DNA of 64,000 nucleotides from Flavobacterium sp. Root935 (GCF_001429295.1 NZ_LMJL01000012.1:1206949-1270948), one strand, 5' to 3'; shown: positions 16,073-24,912, numbered from the stretch's first letter. Numbers and translations are program-made. Notes: generated from the letters alone by a model not told the origin.

Positions 16073-17404
16073 ATGAAGTTCATAAAAAGTCTATATCTGA
16101 ATAATTTCTTCTTCTATGTGCTTTTAGGCATAATAGGATTGTTTGTTTGTGCTTTTATTTTTCCGAATCTTTATAATGCGGTTTGGCTTATTGTTTTGGG
16201 TTTGGTGACTTTTTTAGGTCTTGATATCCTGATTTTATATTTGGCAAGAACTGGACTTGAAGCAGAAAGAATTACGCCGGAAAAACTATCTAATGGCGAT
16301 TTAAATCCCATTCGAATCAACTTGAAAAATCATTATAATTTTCCTGTTTCGGTTAAGATAATTGATGAAATTCCGTTTCAGTTTCAAGTTCGTGATTTCA
16401 AGATTGTAAAATCGATAAAAGCATCAACGCAAAAAGAAATTAGCTACGAACTTCGTCCGACAGAACGCGGCGAATATCATTTTGGAGCTTTAAATGTCTA
16501 TGTTTCTTCGCCTTTAAAACTAATTGCTAGAAGATTTGCTTTTGACAAAGACCAAATGGTTCCGACGTACCCATCTTATATTCAGTTAAGAAAATACGAT
16601 TTAATTGCTTTTTCTAATAATCTTTTTCAATACGGAATTAAAAAAATCCGCCGAATTGGACACACAATGGAATTTGAACAGATTAAAGAATACGTACAAG
16701 GCGATGATTTAAGGACATTAAACTGGAAAGCTACTGCCAAAAGAAATTCTTTGATGGTCAATCAGTTTCAAGACGAAAAATCACAAACTGTTTATATGGC
16801 AATTGACAAAGGCCGTGTCATGCAAATGCCTTTTGACGGATTGAGTTTGTTAGATTATGCTATAAATTCGGCTTTGGTTTTATCAAATGTCATTCTGAAA
16901 AAACAAGATAAAGCAGGACTTTTTTCATTTTCTAAAAAGGTAGAAAACAGAGTTTTTGCCGAAAGAAGAGCTTCTCAAATGCAAAAGATCTTAGAAACTT
17001 TATACAATGTAAAAACCGATTTTTTCGAAAGCGATTACAGCCGATTATATGTTGATATTAAGAAAAATATCAATCAAAGAAGTTTAATTATTCTGTACAC
17101 CAACTTTGAAACAATGGACGGATTGAATCGCCAGTTACCTTATTTAAAAGGAATTGCAAAAAGTCACTTATTGGTTGTTGTTTTCTTTCAAAATACCGAA
17201 CTGAATTCGATCATCAATAAGAAAACAACTACTATTCAGGAAGTTTATGACAAAGTAATTGCTGAAAAATTTATGTTCGAAAAACGATTAATCGTAAACG
17301 AACTGAAAAAATACGGAATCCATTCGGTTTTGACACAGCCAGAAAATCTTACGCTTGACGCCATTAACAAATATTTGGAAATTAAGTCTAGAGGAATTTT
17401 ATAA
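16073..17404 (+). CDS. DUF58-domain protein, MoxR partner
   Basis: 443 residues. Two N-terminal helices (residues 10-60) precede a beta-rich section with RPTERGEYHFGALNVYVSSPL, then the DUF58 motif DDLRTLNWKATAKRNSLMVN (about 215-234), followed by a von Willebrand-like domain beginning VYMAIDKGRVMQ. DUF58 proteins are membrane-anchored partners of MoxR ATPases. In this order the cluster ends here; genes for separate VWA/BatA-type proteins are not present in the window. Confidence 0.92.
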   Translation: MKFIKSLYLNNFFFYVLLGIIGLFVCAFIFPNLYNAVWLIVLGLVTFLGLDILILYLARTGLEAERITPEKLSNGDLNPIRINLKNHYNFPVSVKIIDEIPFQFQVRDFKIVKSIKASTQKEISYELRPTERGEYHFGALNVYVSSPLKLIARRFAFDKDQMVPTYPSYIQLRKYDLIAFSNNLFQYGIKKIRRIGHTMEFEQIKEYVQGDDLRTLNWKATAKRNSLMVNQFQDEKSQTVYMAIDKGRVMQMPFDGLSLLDYAINSALVLSNVILKKQDKAGLFSFSKKVENRVFAERRASQMQKILETLYNVKTDFFESDYSRLYVDIKKNINQRSLIILYTNFETMDGLNRQLPYLKGIAKSHLLVVVFFQNTELNSIINKKTTTIQEVYDKVIAEKFMFEKRLIVNELKKYGIHSVLTQPENLTLDAINKYLEIKSRGIL

Positions 17405-17470
17405 ATTTTCCCTTCTATTAAGTTAAAGTTACCATACGTTATCACGTAAAAATTAATTGATTAAATTAAT

Positions 17471-17478
17471 TAGTTTTG
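17471..17478 (+). promoter_or_regulatory. -7 box (TAGTTTTG) of the AP-superfamily hydrolase gene
   Basis: TAGTTTTG fits TAnnTTTG and lies 43 bp before the ATG at 17522. It is followed by a small hairpin GTTTTGA-A7-TCAAAAC in the expected leader. No good -33 element is seen. Confidence 0.35.
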
Positions 17479-17521
17479 AAAAAAAATCAAAACGATTCAT
17501 TGTAATTTCAATTAATAAAAA

Positions 17522-18601
17522 ATGAAAAAATTAATCCCAATTCTGTTCATTTTATTAAGCTTTAAATCTCTGGCACAAAAAACAGAAAACATAATCATCA
17601 TTACTACAGATGGTTTTAGATGGCAGGAAGTTTTTAAAGGAATTGACCCAGCGATTGCCAATGATAAAAAATTCAATCAGGGGGACAGCGCCTATATTTA
17701 TAAAAAATATTCCAATCCCGATATCAAAGAAGCACGTAAAAAATTAATGCCTTTTTTCTGGTCCGAAATCGCTTCAAAAGGTCAGATTTACGGTAATCGA
17801 GATTTAGGAAATAAGGTCGATGTTGCCAATCCGTATTGGTTTAGTTATCCAGGCTACAGCGAAATAATGACTGGAAATGTTGACCTGAAAGTCAATTCAA
17901 ACAGTTACAAAGCCAACCCAAATGTCAATGTTTTAGAGTTCTTGAACCAGCAGCCTAAACTAAAAGGAAAAGTAGTCGCTTTTGGTGCTTGGGATGCTTT
18001 TGATAGAATTTTAAATGAAGAAAGAAGCGGGTTTCCTGTCATTTCTGCTTTTGATAAAGTTGGCGGTAAAAAACCAACCACTCATCAAAATTTACTAAAT
18101 GAAATGCGTGATCATTCATATAAGCCTTTTCATCAGGATGAATGTCTCGATGTTTTTACGCATTATCAGGCAATGGATGAACTTAAAACGAAAAAGCCAA
18201 AAGTATTGTACATCGCGTATGGCGAAACCGATGAATGGGCACATCATGCACAATATCGTTCGTATTTAGACGCTGCAAACCAAGTCGATAAATGGATCGA
18301 GGAAATTTGGAATTTTGTTCAAAATGACCCGCAGTACAAAAATAAAACAACTTTGTTTATAACAGTTGACCATGGCCGAGGCGACAAAGTAAAAGCACAA
18401 TGGACAGATCATGGTTCTGATGTTGCTGGTGCATCTGAAATTTGGTTTGCTGCAATGGGACCTGAAATAGCGCCAAAAGGCGAAATTAAAACCGACTCTC
18501 AGTTGTATCAAAAACAATTTGCTCAGACTTTAGCAAAAATTATGGGATATGATTTTAAAACCTCCCATCCTGTAGAAAAAAAAATTTCAGAATTATTTTA
18601 A
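17522..18601 (+). CDS. Secreted alkaline-phosphatase-superfamily hydrolase
   Basis: 359 residues with a signal peptide (MKKLIPILFILLSFKSLAQ). IIIITTDGFRWQEVF near residue 25 supplies the first metal-binding aspartate and the position normally taken by the nucleophile; the nucleophile may be the T in TTDGFRW or a residue in WFSYPGYSEIMTG (Ser/Thr of the phosphopentomutase/NPP type). IAYGETDEWAHH and ITVDHGRGD are the second and third metal clusters. It lacks the C-x-P-x-R sulfatase motif, so it is more likely a phosphodiesterase or phosphatase than a formylglycine sulfatase. The substrate is unknown. It has its own -7 box. Confidence 0.82.
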   Translation: MKKLIPILFILLSFKSLAQKTENIIIITTDGFRWQEVFKGIDPAIANDKKFNQGDSAYIYKKYSNPDIKEARKKLMPFFWSEIASKGQIYGNRDLGNKVDVANPYWFSYPGYSEIMTGNVDLKVNSNSYKANPNVNVLEFLNQQPKLKGKVVAFGAWDAFDRILNEERSGFPVISAFDKVGGKKPTTHQNLLNEMRDHSYKPFHQDECLDVFTHYQAMDELKTKKPKVLYIAYGETDEWAHHAQYRSYLDAANQVDKWIEEIWNFVQNDPQYKNKTTLFITVDHGRGDKVKAQWTDHGSDVAGASEIWFAAMGPEIAPKGEIKTDSQLYQKQFAQTLAKIMGYDFKTSHPVEKKISELF

Positions 18602-18645
18602 CGAAACCAAAAACCCAAAATAATTAACCATTTTAAACCAATTCA

Positions 18646-19578
18646 ATGAAAAAAACATTACTAGTCGTTTTGTTATGGACGATCTCTATTTTCAAAATGG
18701 CTGCACAACAGCCTGACACGCTCACAGCTTATTACGACAAAATTGAAAAATCCTTCAATTACGAATCGGGAAAAATTACACTTCCTGAAGGCGACGGAAC
18801 TTTGAATGTTCCTAAAGGTTTCAAGTTTTTAAATGCCGAGCAAACCCAAAATGTTCTAAGTAATTTATGGGGAAATCCAGAGGATAAATCTATTCTGGGT
18901 TCATTAGTTCCTGACGGAAAAGGTGTCACACACATGGACAGCTGGATGTTTGTAATCAGCTATCAAGGTGATGGTTATGTAAAAGATGATGATGCCGATG
19001 ATATTGATTATGATGATCTTCTTAAAACTATGAAAGAAGATGTTGCAACTGCAAATGTAGAGCGGAAAAACGCTGGTTATCCTGAAGTTCAATTAATTGG
19101 ATGGGCTTCTAAACCTTTTTACGACAATAATTTAAAAGTACTTCACTGGGCAAAAGAATTGCAGTTTGGCGCTGATAAAAACCACACTTTAAACTACGAT
19201 TTAAGGGTTCTGGGAAGAAAAGGAATGTACAATATTTCGGCTGTTGCTGGTGTAAATCAGTTAGAAGAAGTAAAAGCAAGTATTCCTGGAATTATCAAAA
19301 GTGTTGAGTTTAATGATGGAAACAAATATTTAGATTTTGATGCCGATACAGACACAGTCGCTGCTTGGACAATTGGCGGTTTAGTTGCTGGAAAAGTATT
19401 AGCAAAAGTTGGATTTTTCGCCATTTTAGCAAAATTCGGAAAGTTCATCGTAATCGGAATTATTGCCGCTTTTGCAGCCGTAAAAAAAATTCTTTTTGGT
19501 AGCAAAGACCAAGTTGTTGCTAGACCTGCAGAAGAAGAAACTGCACTTTTAGAAGAAAATAATTCTACAGAAGAATAG
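18646..19578 (+). CDS. DUF2167 membrane protein
   Basis: 310 residues with a signal peptide ending near MAAQQ. DUF2167 covers most of the protein: KITLPEGDGTLNVPKGFKFL (about 42-61), VISYQGDGYVKDDDADDIDYD with an acidic run, WASKPFYDNNLKVLHWAKEL, and two C-terminal hydrophobic stretches near 240-280 (VGFFAILAKFGKFIVIGIIA). The function of this widespread family is unknown. It lies 44 bp downstream of the hydrolase gene. Confidence 0.88.
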   Translation: MKKTLLVVLLWTISIFKMAAQQPDTLTAYYDKIEKSFNYESGKITLPEGDGTLNVPKGFKFLNAEQTQNVLSNLWGNPEDKSILGSLVPDGKGVTHMDSWMFVISYQGDGYVKDDDADDIDYDDLLKTMKEDVATANVERKNAGYPEVQLIGWASKPFYDNNLKVLHWAKELQFGADKNHTLNYDLRVLGRKGMYNISAVAGVNQLEEVKASIPGIIKSVEFNDGNKYLDFDADTDTVAAWTIGGLVAGKVLAKVGFFAILAKFGKFIVIGIIAAFAAVKKILFGSKDQVVARPAEEETALLEENNSTEE

Positions 19579-19581
19579 TTT

Positions 19582-19670
19582 TTTGCCGCGAATTTCACGA
19601 ATTTACACGAATTCATTTTTGCATTACTGCGAGAAAAAAATTAGTGGAAATTTGTGTAATTCGCGGCAAA
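19582..19670. repeat. 89-bp inverted-repeat element
   Basis: TTTGCCGCGAATT at 19582-19594 is the perfect inverse of AATTCGCGGCAAA at 19658-19670. Inside, TCACGAATTTACACGAATT and its degraded inverse continue the pairing. It is a non-autonomous hairpin repeat of the kind scattered through Flavobacterium genomes, just after the DUF2167 stop. Confidence 0.8.
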
Positions 19671-19687
19671 CTTTTTTATAAGACTTA

Positions 19688-19706
19688 CAAGGTTTTAAAA
19701 ACCTTG
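19688..19706. repeat. Short perfect hairpin CAAGGTTTT/AAAACCTTG
   Basis: CAAGGTTTT, one A, AAAACCTTG: a perfect 9-bp stem with a one-base centre, located between the 89-bp repeat and the methyltransferase promoter. There is no U-tract on either side, so a terminator role is uncertain. Confidence 0.4.
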
Positions 19707-19719
19707 CAGGAAGAAAAAA

Positions 19720-19760
19720 ACTCTGTACCTTTGCCCCTCTGCAACTTTGAGCCTTTAAAA
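19720..19760 (+). promoter_or_regulatory. Heptad-like leader with -7 box TACCTTTG (19736-19743)
   Basis: CTCTGTACCTTTGCCCCTCTGCAACTTTGAGCC-type units precede the ATG at 19763. TACCTTTG fits TAnnTTTG and lies 19 bp before the start. The same vocabulary (CTCTGCACCTTTG) is seen at 9702-9734 on the other strand. Confidence 0.45.
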
Positions 19761-19762
19761 AA

Positions 19763-20551
19763 ATGAAACAAATCACTTCAATTCAAAATCCGTTTATAAA
19801 ATCTTTGGTTTTACTTCAAGAAAAATCCAAAGCCAGAAAACAAACCGGAACATTTTTGATTGAAGGTTTACGAGAAATTTCATTAGCAATAAAAGGCGGT
19901 TACGAAATTGAAACGGTATTATTTTTACCAGATTTAGTTTCTGAAACCGAAATCAACAAACTGATCAAGAATCCGTTTCAAATTATCGAAATCAATAAAG
20001 AAGTTTATCAAAAACTGGCTTATCGCGATACCACCGAAGGAATTTTAGCTGTAGCTAAAACCAAATCGCTGCAATTATCCGATTTAAAATTATCGGAAAA
20101 CCCATTAATTCTAGTTGTTGAATCGCTGGAAAAACCAGGAAATATTGGAGCAGTTTTACGTACTGCAGACGCAGCTAATTTAGATGCTGTTTTAATTGCT
20201 AATCCAAAGAGCGATTTATACAATCCGAATATTGTGCGTTCAAGTGTGGGCTGTCTTTTTACCAATCAAATTGCAACAGGAACCACTTCTGAAATTATTG
20301 CTTTTTTAAAAGAAAAAAAGATTAATTTCTATAGCGCAACGCTTCAAAATTCAACTTCTTATCATACTCAAGATTTTACTGCTCCAACCGCTTTGGTTGT
20401 GGGTACAGAAGCAACTGGTCTAACGCAGGAATGGCGTGAAGCTGCTACTCAAAATATTATTATCCCGATGCAGGGCGAAATTGACAGTATGAATGTTTCT
20501 GTTGCTGCCGCGATTTTAATTTTTGAAGCAAAAAGACAGAGAGGGTTCTGA
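19763..20551 (+). CDS. TrmH/SpoU-family RNA 2'-O-methyltransferase
   Basis: 262 residues. An N-terminal substrate-binding domain (KQTGTFLIEGLREISLA, about 24-40) precedes the SPOUT catalytic domain with the three SpoU motifs: LEKPGNIGAVLRTADAA (about 117-133), VVGTEATGLTQEW (about 210-222) and IPMQGEIDSMNVSVAAAILIF near the end, where the S-adenosylmethionine knot forms. It should methylate a ribose in rRNA or tRNA, most likely 23S rRNA as in RlmB-type enzymes. The exact nucleotide cannot be assigned. The stop codon merges with a TTTTAGA heptad run. Confidence 0.9.
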   Translation: MKQITSIQNPFIKSLVLLQEKSKARKQTGTFLIEGLREISLAIKGGYEIETVLFLPDLVSETEINKLIKNPFQIIEINKEVYQKLAYRDTTEGILAVAKTKSLQLSDLKLSENPLILVVESLEKPGNIGAVLRTADAANLDAVLIANPKSDLYNPNIVRSSVGCLFTNQIATGTTSEIIAFLKEKKINFYSATLQNSTSYHTQDFTAPTALVVGTEATGLTQEWREAATQNIIIPMQGEIDSMNVSVAAAILIFEAKRQRGF

Positions 20552-20720
20552 TTTTAGATTTTAGATTTTCTAAAAGCTGCTTCGCTCCTTTTTGGAATTT
20601 GGGATTTAAAAAATTTGGAATTTTACCCTTCAAAAATCTACAATCTTTCCCGAAACTTCGGGACTAAAATCTACAACCGCAAAACCTTGTGTATATAGAA
20701 ACTAATTCTTATTTTTAGTA
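20549..20720. repeat. Intergenic repeat mosaic before the relA/spoT-type gene
   Basis: The spacer combines TTTTAGA heptads with their inverse (20553-20571), the recurrent TTGGAATTTGGGATTT motif (20592-20607), and the CCCGAA/TTCGGG hairpin unit at 20635-20671 that also occurs inside fdtB. No gene is seen. A -7-like TATTTTTA lies near 20711. Confidence 0.7.
20635..20671. repeat. Intergenic copy of the CCCGAA-TTCGGG repeat
   Basis: A 37-base stretch with the perfect hairpin CCCGAA-AC-TTCGGG at 20649-20662, flanked by AATCTACAATCTT and ACTAAAATC. It matches the fdtB-internal copy at 33 of 37 positions. Confidence 0.7.
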
Positions 20721-20736
20721 CTTGAACTATGCCGTT

Positions 20737-22959
20737 ATGACAGAATTAGATATTGAAAAAGAAAATAAAGCTATTGCGCAGGAATACAAGGAATTACTTC
20801 GAATAAGTTACCAAACTTTAAGCCCAGCTGACAAAAAATTAATTCGAAAAGCTTTTGATGTTGCTGTTGATGCCCACAAAGAGCAGAGACGCAAATCGGG
20901 AGAAGCGTATATCTTTCATCCTATTGCAGTTGCAAAAATTGTTGCCTCAGAAATTGGTCTGGGAGCGACCTCTATCGCCGCGGCCTTATTACACGATGTT
21001 GTAGAAGATACTCCAATTACAGTTGAAGATATTGAGCGATTATTTAATCCGAAAGTAGCACAATTGGTTGAAGGTCTTACTAAGATTTCGTTAGTTCAAA
21101 AAGATTTGAATGCTTCAATGCAGGCTGAGAATTTCAGAAAAATGATTCTGACATTGAATGATGATGTCCGCGTAATTTTGATCAAATTGGCCGATCGTCT
21201 TCATAATATGCAGACAATGGATTCGATGGCGGAATATAAACAAACCAAAATCGCCTCTGAAACTTTATACATTTATGCTCCTCTAGCCCACCGTTTGGGA
21301 CTTTATAACATAAAAACCAAACTTGAAGATTTAGGTTTAAAATATACCGAACCTGCAGTTTATAATGATATTGTCAGTAAAATTCGTGAAACCAAGGAAG
21401 AACAAGATGCTTACATCAAAGATATTTCTGATGTTTTAAAGAAATCTCTAGACAATGAAGGCATTGATTATATCATCAAAGGCCGACCAAAATCTATTTA
21501 TTCTATCCGTAGAAAAATGCGTGCTCAAAATGTAAGCTTTGATGAAGTTTACGACAAATTTGCACTTAGAATCGTTTATAAATCGGATGCCCACGATGAA
21601 AAATTTGTGGCATGGAAAATCTATTCAATCGTAACCGATCATTACAGACCAAGCCCGAGCCGTTTGCGTGATTGGATTTCGTCACCAAAATCTACTGGTT
21701 ACGAAGCACTTCACATTACAGTAATGGGTCCAAAAGGACGCTGGGTTGAAGTTCAGGTTCGAAGCGAACGTATGGACGAAATTGCTGAGAAAGGATATGC
21801 TGCACATTATAAATATAAAAATGGAGCAACAGAAGAAAGTGGCTTAGATGTTTGGCTGAATCTTTTGAGAGAAGCACTAGAAAACCCTGAAACCAATGCA
21901 GTAGATTTTGTAGAAGATTTCAAAATGAATTTATATTCAAAAGAAATTTTCATTTTTACGCCAAAAGGAGAAATCAAATCACTGCCTAAAGGAGCGACTT
22001 CTTTGGATTTTGCTTTTAGCATTCACTCTGAAATCGGAATTAAGACTCGAGGAACACGTGTAAACGGAAGATTAGTTCCTTTGAATTACGAACTTAAAAG
22101 TGGTGATCAGGTTGAAGTAATTACTTCTCCAAATCAGAAACCAACGGTAAACTGGCTGGAATACGTAACGACTTCTAGAGCAAAAAATAAGATCAAGAAT
22201 GTTCTGAACGAGAACACTAAAAAGATCGCAGAAGAAGGAAAAGAATTGCTTGTTAGAAAACTGAAACATTTAAAAATTACTTTTAACGAACAGGTTACAA
22301 ACGAGTTAGTTAACTTTTTTAAACTCAAAACGAGCTTAGATTTATTTTATAGAGTCGGAATCGGCGCGATTGAAAATCAGCAGTTAAAAGATTATGCTGC
22401 GCAGAAAAGCAATTCGTTTATCAATTTCTTTAAAAATAAAATCAAAAGAAATAAAGATACCACTGCAGCTGAGGATATTCATAAACCAGTTATCAGCAGT
22501 AATTACGACATGCTGGTTTTTGGAACTGAACATGACAAACTAGATTACAAACTTTCACAATGCTGTAACCCTATTCCTGGTGACGATGTTTTTGGTTTTG
22601 TGACTATTAATGAAGGAATTAAAGTACATAAAAAAGATTGTCCAAATGCAATTGGAATGCAGTCTAATTATGCGTATCGAATCATGAGCGCTAAATGGAT
22701 TGACTCTTCGCAAGAGGAATTCAAAGCGATTATCAATATTACTGGAATGGATGTTTTAGGACTTACCAACCAATTGACAAGAGTAATTTCGAACAATATG
22801 AGCGTAAATATCCAAAGTATTTCGCTTAGTACAGATGCAGGAATTTTTCACGGTCAGATTGCTGTAATTGTAAAAAATAACACCATTTTGAAGAAAATGA
22901 TTAATGCAATTAAGAAAATTGACGGAGTTGATAAAGTTACCAGAGAATACAGAACCTAA
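20737..22959 (+). CDS. Bifunctional (p)ppGpp synthetase/hydrolase, RelA/SpoT family
   Basis: 740 residues from ATG 20737 (a TTG five codons earlier is open but unlikely). The HD hydrolase domain shows SGEAYIFHPIAVAKIV and LLHDVVEDTP (about 50-85); the synthetase domain shows GRPKSIYSIRRKM and DEVYDKFALRIVY (about 250-285) with YEALHITVMGPKGRWVEVQ; TGS begins IFIFTPKGEIKSLPKGA (about 400); a zinc-finger-like region has CCNPIPGDDVFGFVT; and an ACT domain ends the protein. With an intact HD motif it should both make and hydrolyse ppGpp, setting the stringent response. It is the only long RSH gene in the window. Confidence 0.95.
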   Translation: MTELDIEKENKAIAQEYKELLRISYQTLSPADKKLIRKAFDVAVDAHKEQRRKSGEAYIFHPIAVAKIVASEIGLGATSIAAALLHDVVEDTPITVEDIERLFNPKVAQLVEGLTKISLVQKDLNASMQAENFRKMILTLNDDVRVILIKLADRLHNMQTMDSMAEYKQTKIASETLYIYAPLAHRLGLYNIKTKLEDLGLKYTEPAVYNDIVSKIRETKEEQDAYIKDISDVLKKSLDNEGIDYIIKGRPKSIYSIRRKMRAQNVSFDEVYDKFALRIVYKSDAHDEKFVAWKIYSIVTDHYRPSPSRLRDWISSPKSTGYEALHITVMGPKGRWVEVQVRSERMDEIAEKGYAAHYKYKNGATEESGLDVWLNLLREALENPETNAVDFVEDFKMNLYSKEIFIFTPKGEIKSLPKGATSLDFAFSIHSEIGIKTRGTRVNGRLVPLNYELKSGDQVEVITSPNQKPTVNWLEYVTTSRAKNKIKNVLNENTKKIAEEGKELLVRKLKHLKITFNEQVTNELVNFFKLKTSLDLFYRVGIGAIENQQLKDYAAQKSNSFINFFKNKIKRNKDTTAAEDIHKPVISSNYDMLVFGTEHDKLDYKLSQCCNPIPGDDVFGFVTINEGIKVHKKDCPNAIGMQSNYAYRIMSAKWIDSSQEEFKAIINITGMDVLGLTNQLTRVISNNMSVNIQSISLSTDAGIFHGQIAVIVKNNTILKKMINAIKKIDGVDKVTREYRT

Positions 22960-23033
22960 CTTTTTAACCTATCTATAAGGGTTTTATAACTAAACTTTAA
23001 ACCCGAAACTTTTATTGATTAAAAATAAAAATT

Positions 23034-23041
23034 TATCTTTG
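23034..23041 (+). promoter_or_regulatory. -7 box (TATCTTTG) of the Fur-family gene
   Basis: TATCTTTG matches TAnnTTTG exactly, with TTG at 23015-23017 sixteen bases upstream. Transcription would begin at about the ATG 23048, giving a leaderless or nearly leaderless mRNA, and this argues against the longer reading frame from 23015. Confidence 0.6.
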
Positions 23042-23047
23042 CCGGAT

Positions 23048-23506
23048 ATGACACTCATTTCAACTGACAACACTAAAAATCAAGAAATTGTAAAAAACGT
23101 ATTTACAATGTATCTTGAACAAAAAGGGCATCGCAAAACTCCTGAGCGTTATGCTATACTTCAGGAAATTTACGACAGCGAGGAACATTTTGACATAGAA
23201 AATCTTTATATCAAAATGAAAAACAAAAACTATCGTGTGAGTAGAGCTACTTTGTACAACACGATTGAGTTATTGTTAGACTGTGCTTTGGTTAGAAAAC
23301 ATCAATTTGGGCAAAATCAAGCTTACTACGAAAAATCATATTTCGACAAACAGCACGATCACATTATCATGACTGATTCTGGCGAAGTAATTGAATTTTG
23401 TGACCCAAGAATTCAAACCATCAAAAAAACAATCGAAGAAATATTTGATATCGAAATTACGAATCACTCACTTTATTTCTACGGAAACAAAAAAGAAAAA
23501 CAATAA
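23048..23506 (+). CDS. Fur-family transcriptional regulator
   Basis: 152 residues from ATG 23048. The winged-helix DNA-binding domain covers QKGHRKTPERYAILQEIYDS (about 22-42) and NYRVSRATLYNTIELLLDCALV (about 65-86), the recognition helix of Fur proteins. The dimerisation half has DKQHDHIIMTDSGEVIEFCDP with the H-x-H metal ligand region, but no paired C-x-x-C structural zinc motif. It may sense iron or another metal or peroxide. It sits between ppGpp and adenylate genes, and purA follows 95 bp downstream. Confidence 0.9.
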   Translation: MTLISTDNTKNQEIVKNVFTMYLEQKGHRKTPERYAILQEIYDSEEHFDIENLYIKMKNKNYRVSRATLYNTIELLLDCALVRKHQFGQNQAYYEKSYFDKQHDHIIMTDSGEVIEFCDPRIQTIKKTIEEIFDIEITNHSLYFYGNKKEKQ

Positions 23507-23564
23507 TCCAGAAAGGAATTATTCAAAAAAATAAAAAAAAGAAAAATTAACTACATAATCAGTA

Positions 23565-23582
23565 GGACAACTTAGATTGTCC
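23565..23582 (+). promoter_or_regulatory. Hairpin in the purA leader
   Basis: GGACAA-CTTAGA-TTGTCC is a perfect 6-bp stem, 19 bp before the purA ATG. No U-tract follows. It could influence translation; the effect is unknown. Confidence 0.25.
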
Positions 23583-23601
23583 CAACGCAAATTAAAACAG
23601 A

Positions 23602-24873
23602 ATGACCGTAGATTTATTACTAGGATTACAATGGGGAGATGAAGGTAAAGGAAAAATTGTTGACGTTCTTACCTCAAATTATGATATTATTGCACGTTTT
23701 CAAGGAGGACCAAATGCAGGACATACATTAGAATTTGACGGAATCAAACACGTACTTAGAACAATTCCTTCTGGAATTTTTCATAAAAATTCAGTAAATA
23801 TCATCGGAAATGGTGTTGTAATTGACCCAGTAGTTTTTCAAAAAGAAATTGAAGGTTTAGAGAAATTCAATCTTGATATCAAAAGCAAATTGATCATTTC
23901 TAGAAAAGCGCATTTAATTTTACCAACACACCGTTTGCTTGACGCTGCTTCTGAAGCATCAAAAGGAAAGGCAAAAATTGGTTCTACACTTAAAGGTATT
24001 GGACCAACTTACATGGACAAAACTGGTAGAAATGGTTTGCGTGTTGGAGATATCGAATTAGAAGACTTCAAAGAGCGTTACAGAGCATTAGCAGACAAAC
24101 ACGAAGCTATGATTGCTTTTTACGACGTTAATATTCAATATAATTTAGCTGAATTAGAAAAAGAATTCTTCGAAGCTATTGAAGAACTTAAAAAATTAGA
24201 TTTTATTGATAGTGAAGAATACATGCACCAAGCTCAAAAAGCTGGTAAATCTATTCTTTGCGAAGGTGCTCAGGGATCTTTATTAGATGTTGATTTCGGA
24301 ACTTATCCTTTCGTAACTTCATCAAACACTACTGCTGCTGGAGCTTGTACTGGTCTAGGAATTGCTCCTAACAAAATCAAAGAGGTTTACGGAATTTTCA
24401 AAGCTTACGTTACACGTGTAGGAAGCGGACCTTTCCCAACTGAACTTTTTGACGAAGTTGGTGCTACAATGGCAAGAGTGGGTAACGAATTTGGATCTGT
24501 AACAGGAAGACAAAGACGTTGCGGATGGTTAGATTTAGTAGCTTTAAAATATGCTGTACAAGTAAATGGAGTTACTCAATTAATGATGATGAAAGGTGAT
24601 GTACTTTCTGGTTTTGAAACTTTAAAAGTTTGTACTGAATACAACTACAAAGGACAAAATATCTCTCACTTCCCTTACAACATTGAACCAGAAAATGTTA
24701 CTCCAATTTACAAAGAGTTTAAAGGATGGAAGCAAGATTTAACAGGACTTACAACTTACGATCAATTACCTGTTGAGCTAAAAGAATATATTGAGTTTAT
24801 TGAGAAAGAAATCGAAGTGCCAATCAAAATTGTATCGGTTGGACCTGATAGAAAACAAACAATAACAAAATAA
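23602..24873 (+). CDS. purA: Adenylosuccinate synthase
   Basis: 423 residues. The N-terminal GTP loop LLGLQWGDEGKGKIVD (about 6-21) holds the catalytic aspartate and lysine; FQGGPNAGHTL and GPTYMDKTGRNGLRV follow, then FGSVTGRQRRCGWLDLV (about 300-316), the substrate-binding region. The enzyme uses GTP to condense IMP and aspartate to adenylosuccinate, the first committed AMP step, in the cytoplasm. guaB, which takes IMP to the GMP branch, lies 4.7 kb downstream on the other strand. A terminator follows. Confidence 0.97.
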   Translation: MTVDLLLGLQWGDEGKGKIVDVLTSNYDIIARFQGGPNAGHTLEFDGIKHVLRTIPSGIFHKNSVNIIGNGVVIDPVVFQKEIEGLEKFNLDIKSKLIISRKAHLILPTHRLLDAASEASKGKAKIGSTLKGIGPTYMDKTGRNGLRVGDIELEDFKERYRALADKHEAMIAFYDVNIQYNLAELEKEFFEAIEELKKLDFIDSEEYMHQAQKAGKSILCEGAQGSLLDVDFGTYPFVTSSNTTAAGACTGLGIAPNKIKEVYGIFKAYVTRVGSGPFPTELFDEVGATMARVGNEFGSVTGRQRRCGWLDLVALKYAVQVNGVTQLMMMKGDVLSGFETLKVCTEYNYKGQNISHFPYNIEPENVTPIYKEFKGWKQDLTGLTTYDQLPVELKEYIEFIEKEIEVPIKIVSVGPDRKQTITK

Positions 24874-24880
24874 TACATTT

Positions 24881-24912
24881 AAAAACGCTCTGATAATCAG
24901 GGCGTTTTTTTT
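24881..24912 (+). terminator. Rho-independent terminator after purA
   Basis: AACGCTCTGA-TAA-TCAGGGCGTT stem with one G-U pair and a following T8 tract. It also covers a TTG that would otherwise be read as the start of the next gene. Confidence 0.8.

Noticed and set aside
17522..18601. Formylglycine sulfatase
   Set aside because: The C/S-x-P-x-R signature is missing, so the FGE at 39300 is not its maturase on this evidence.
19257..19616. 119-codon minus-strand frame
   Set aside because: It is antisense to the DUF2167 gene with no family resemblance.
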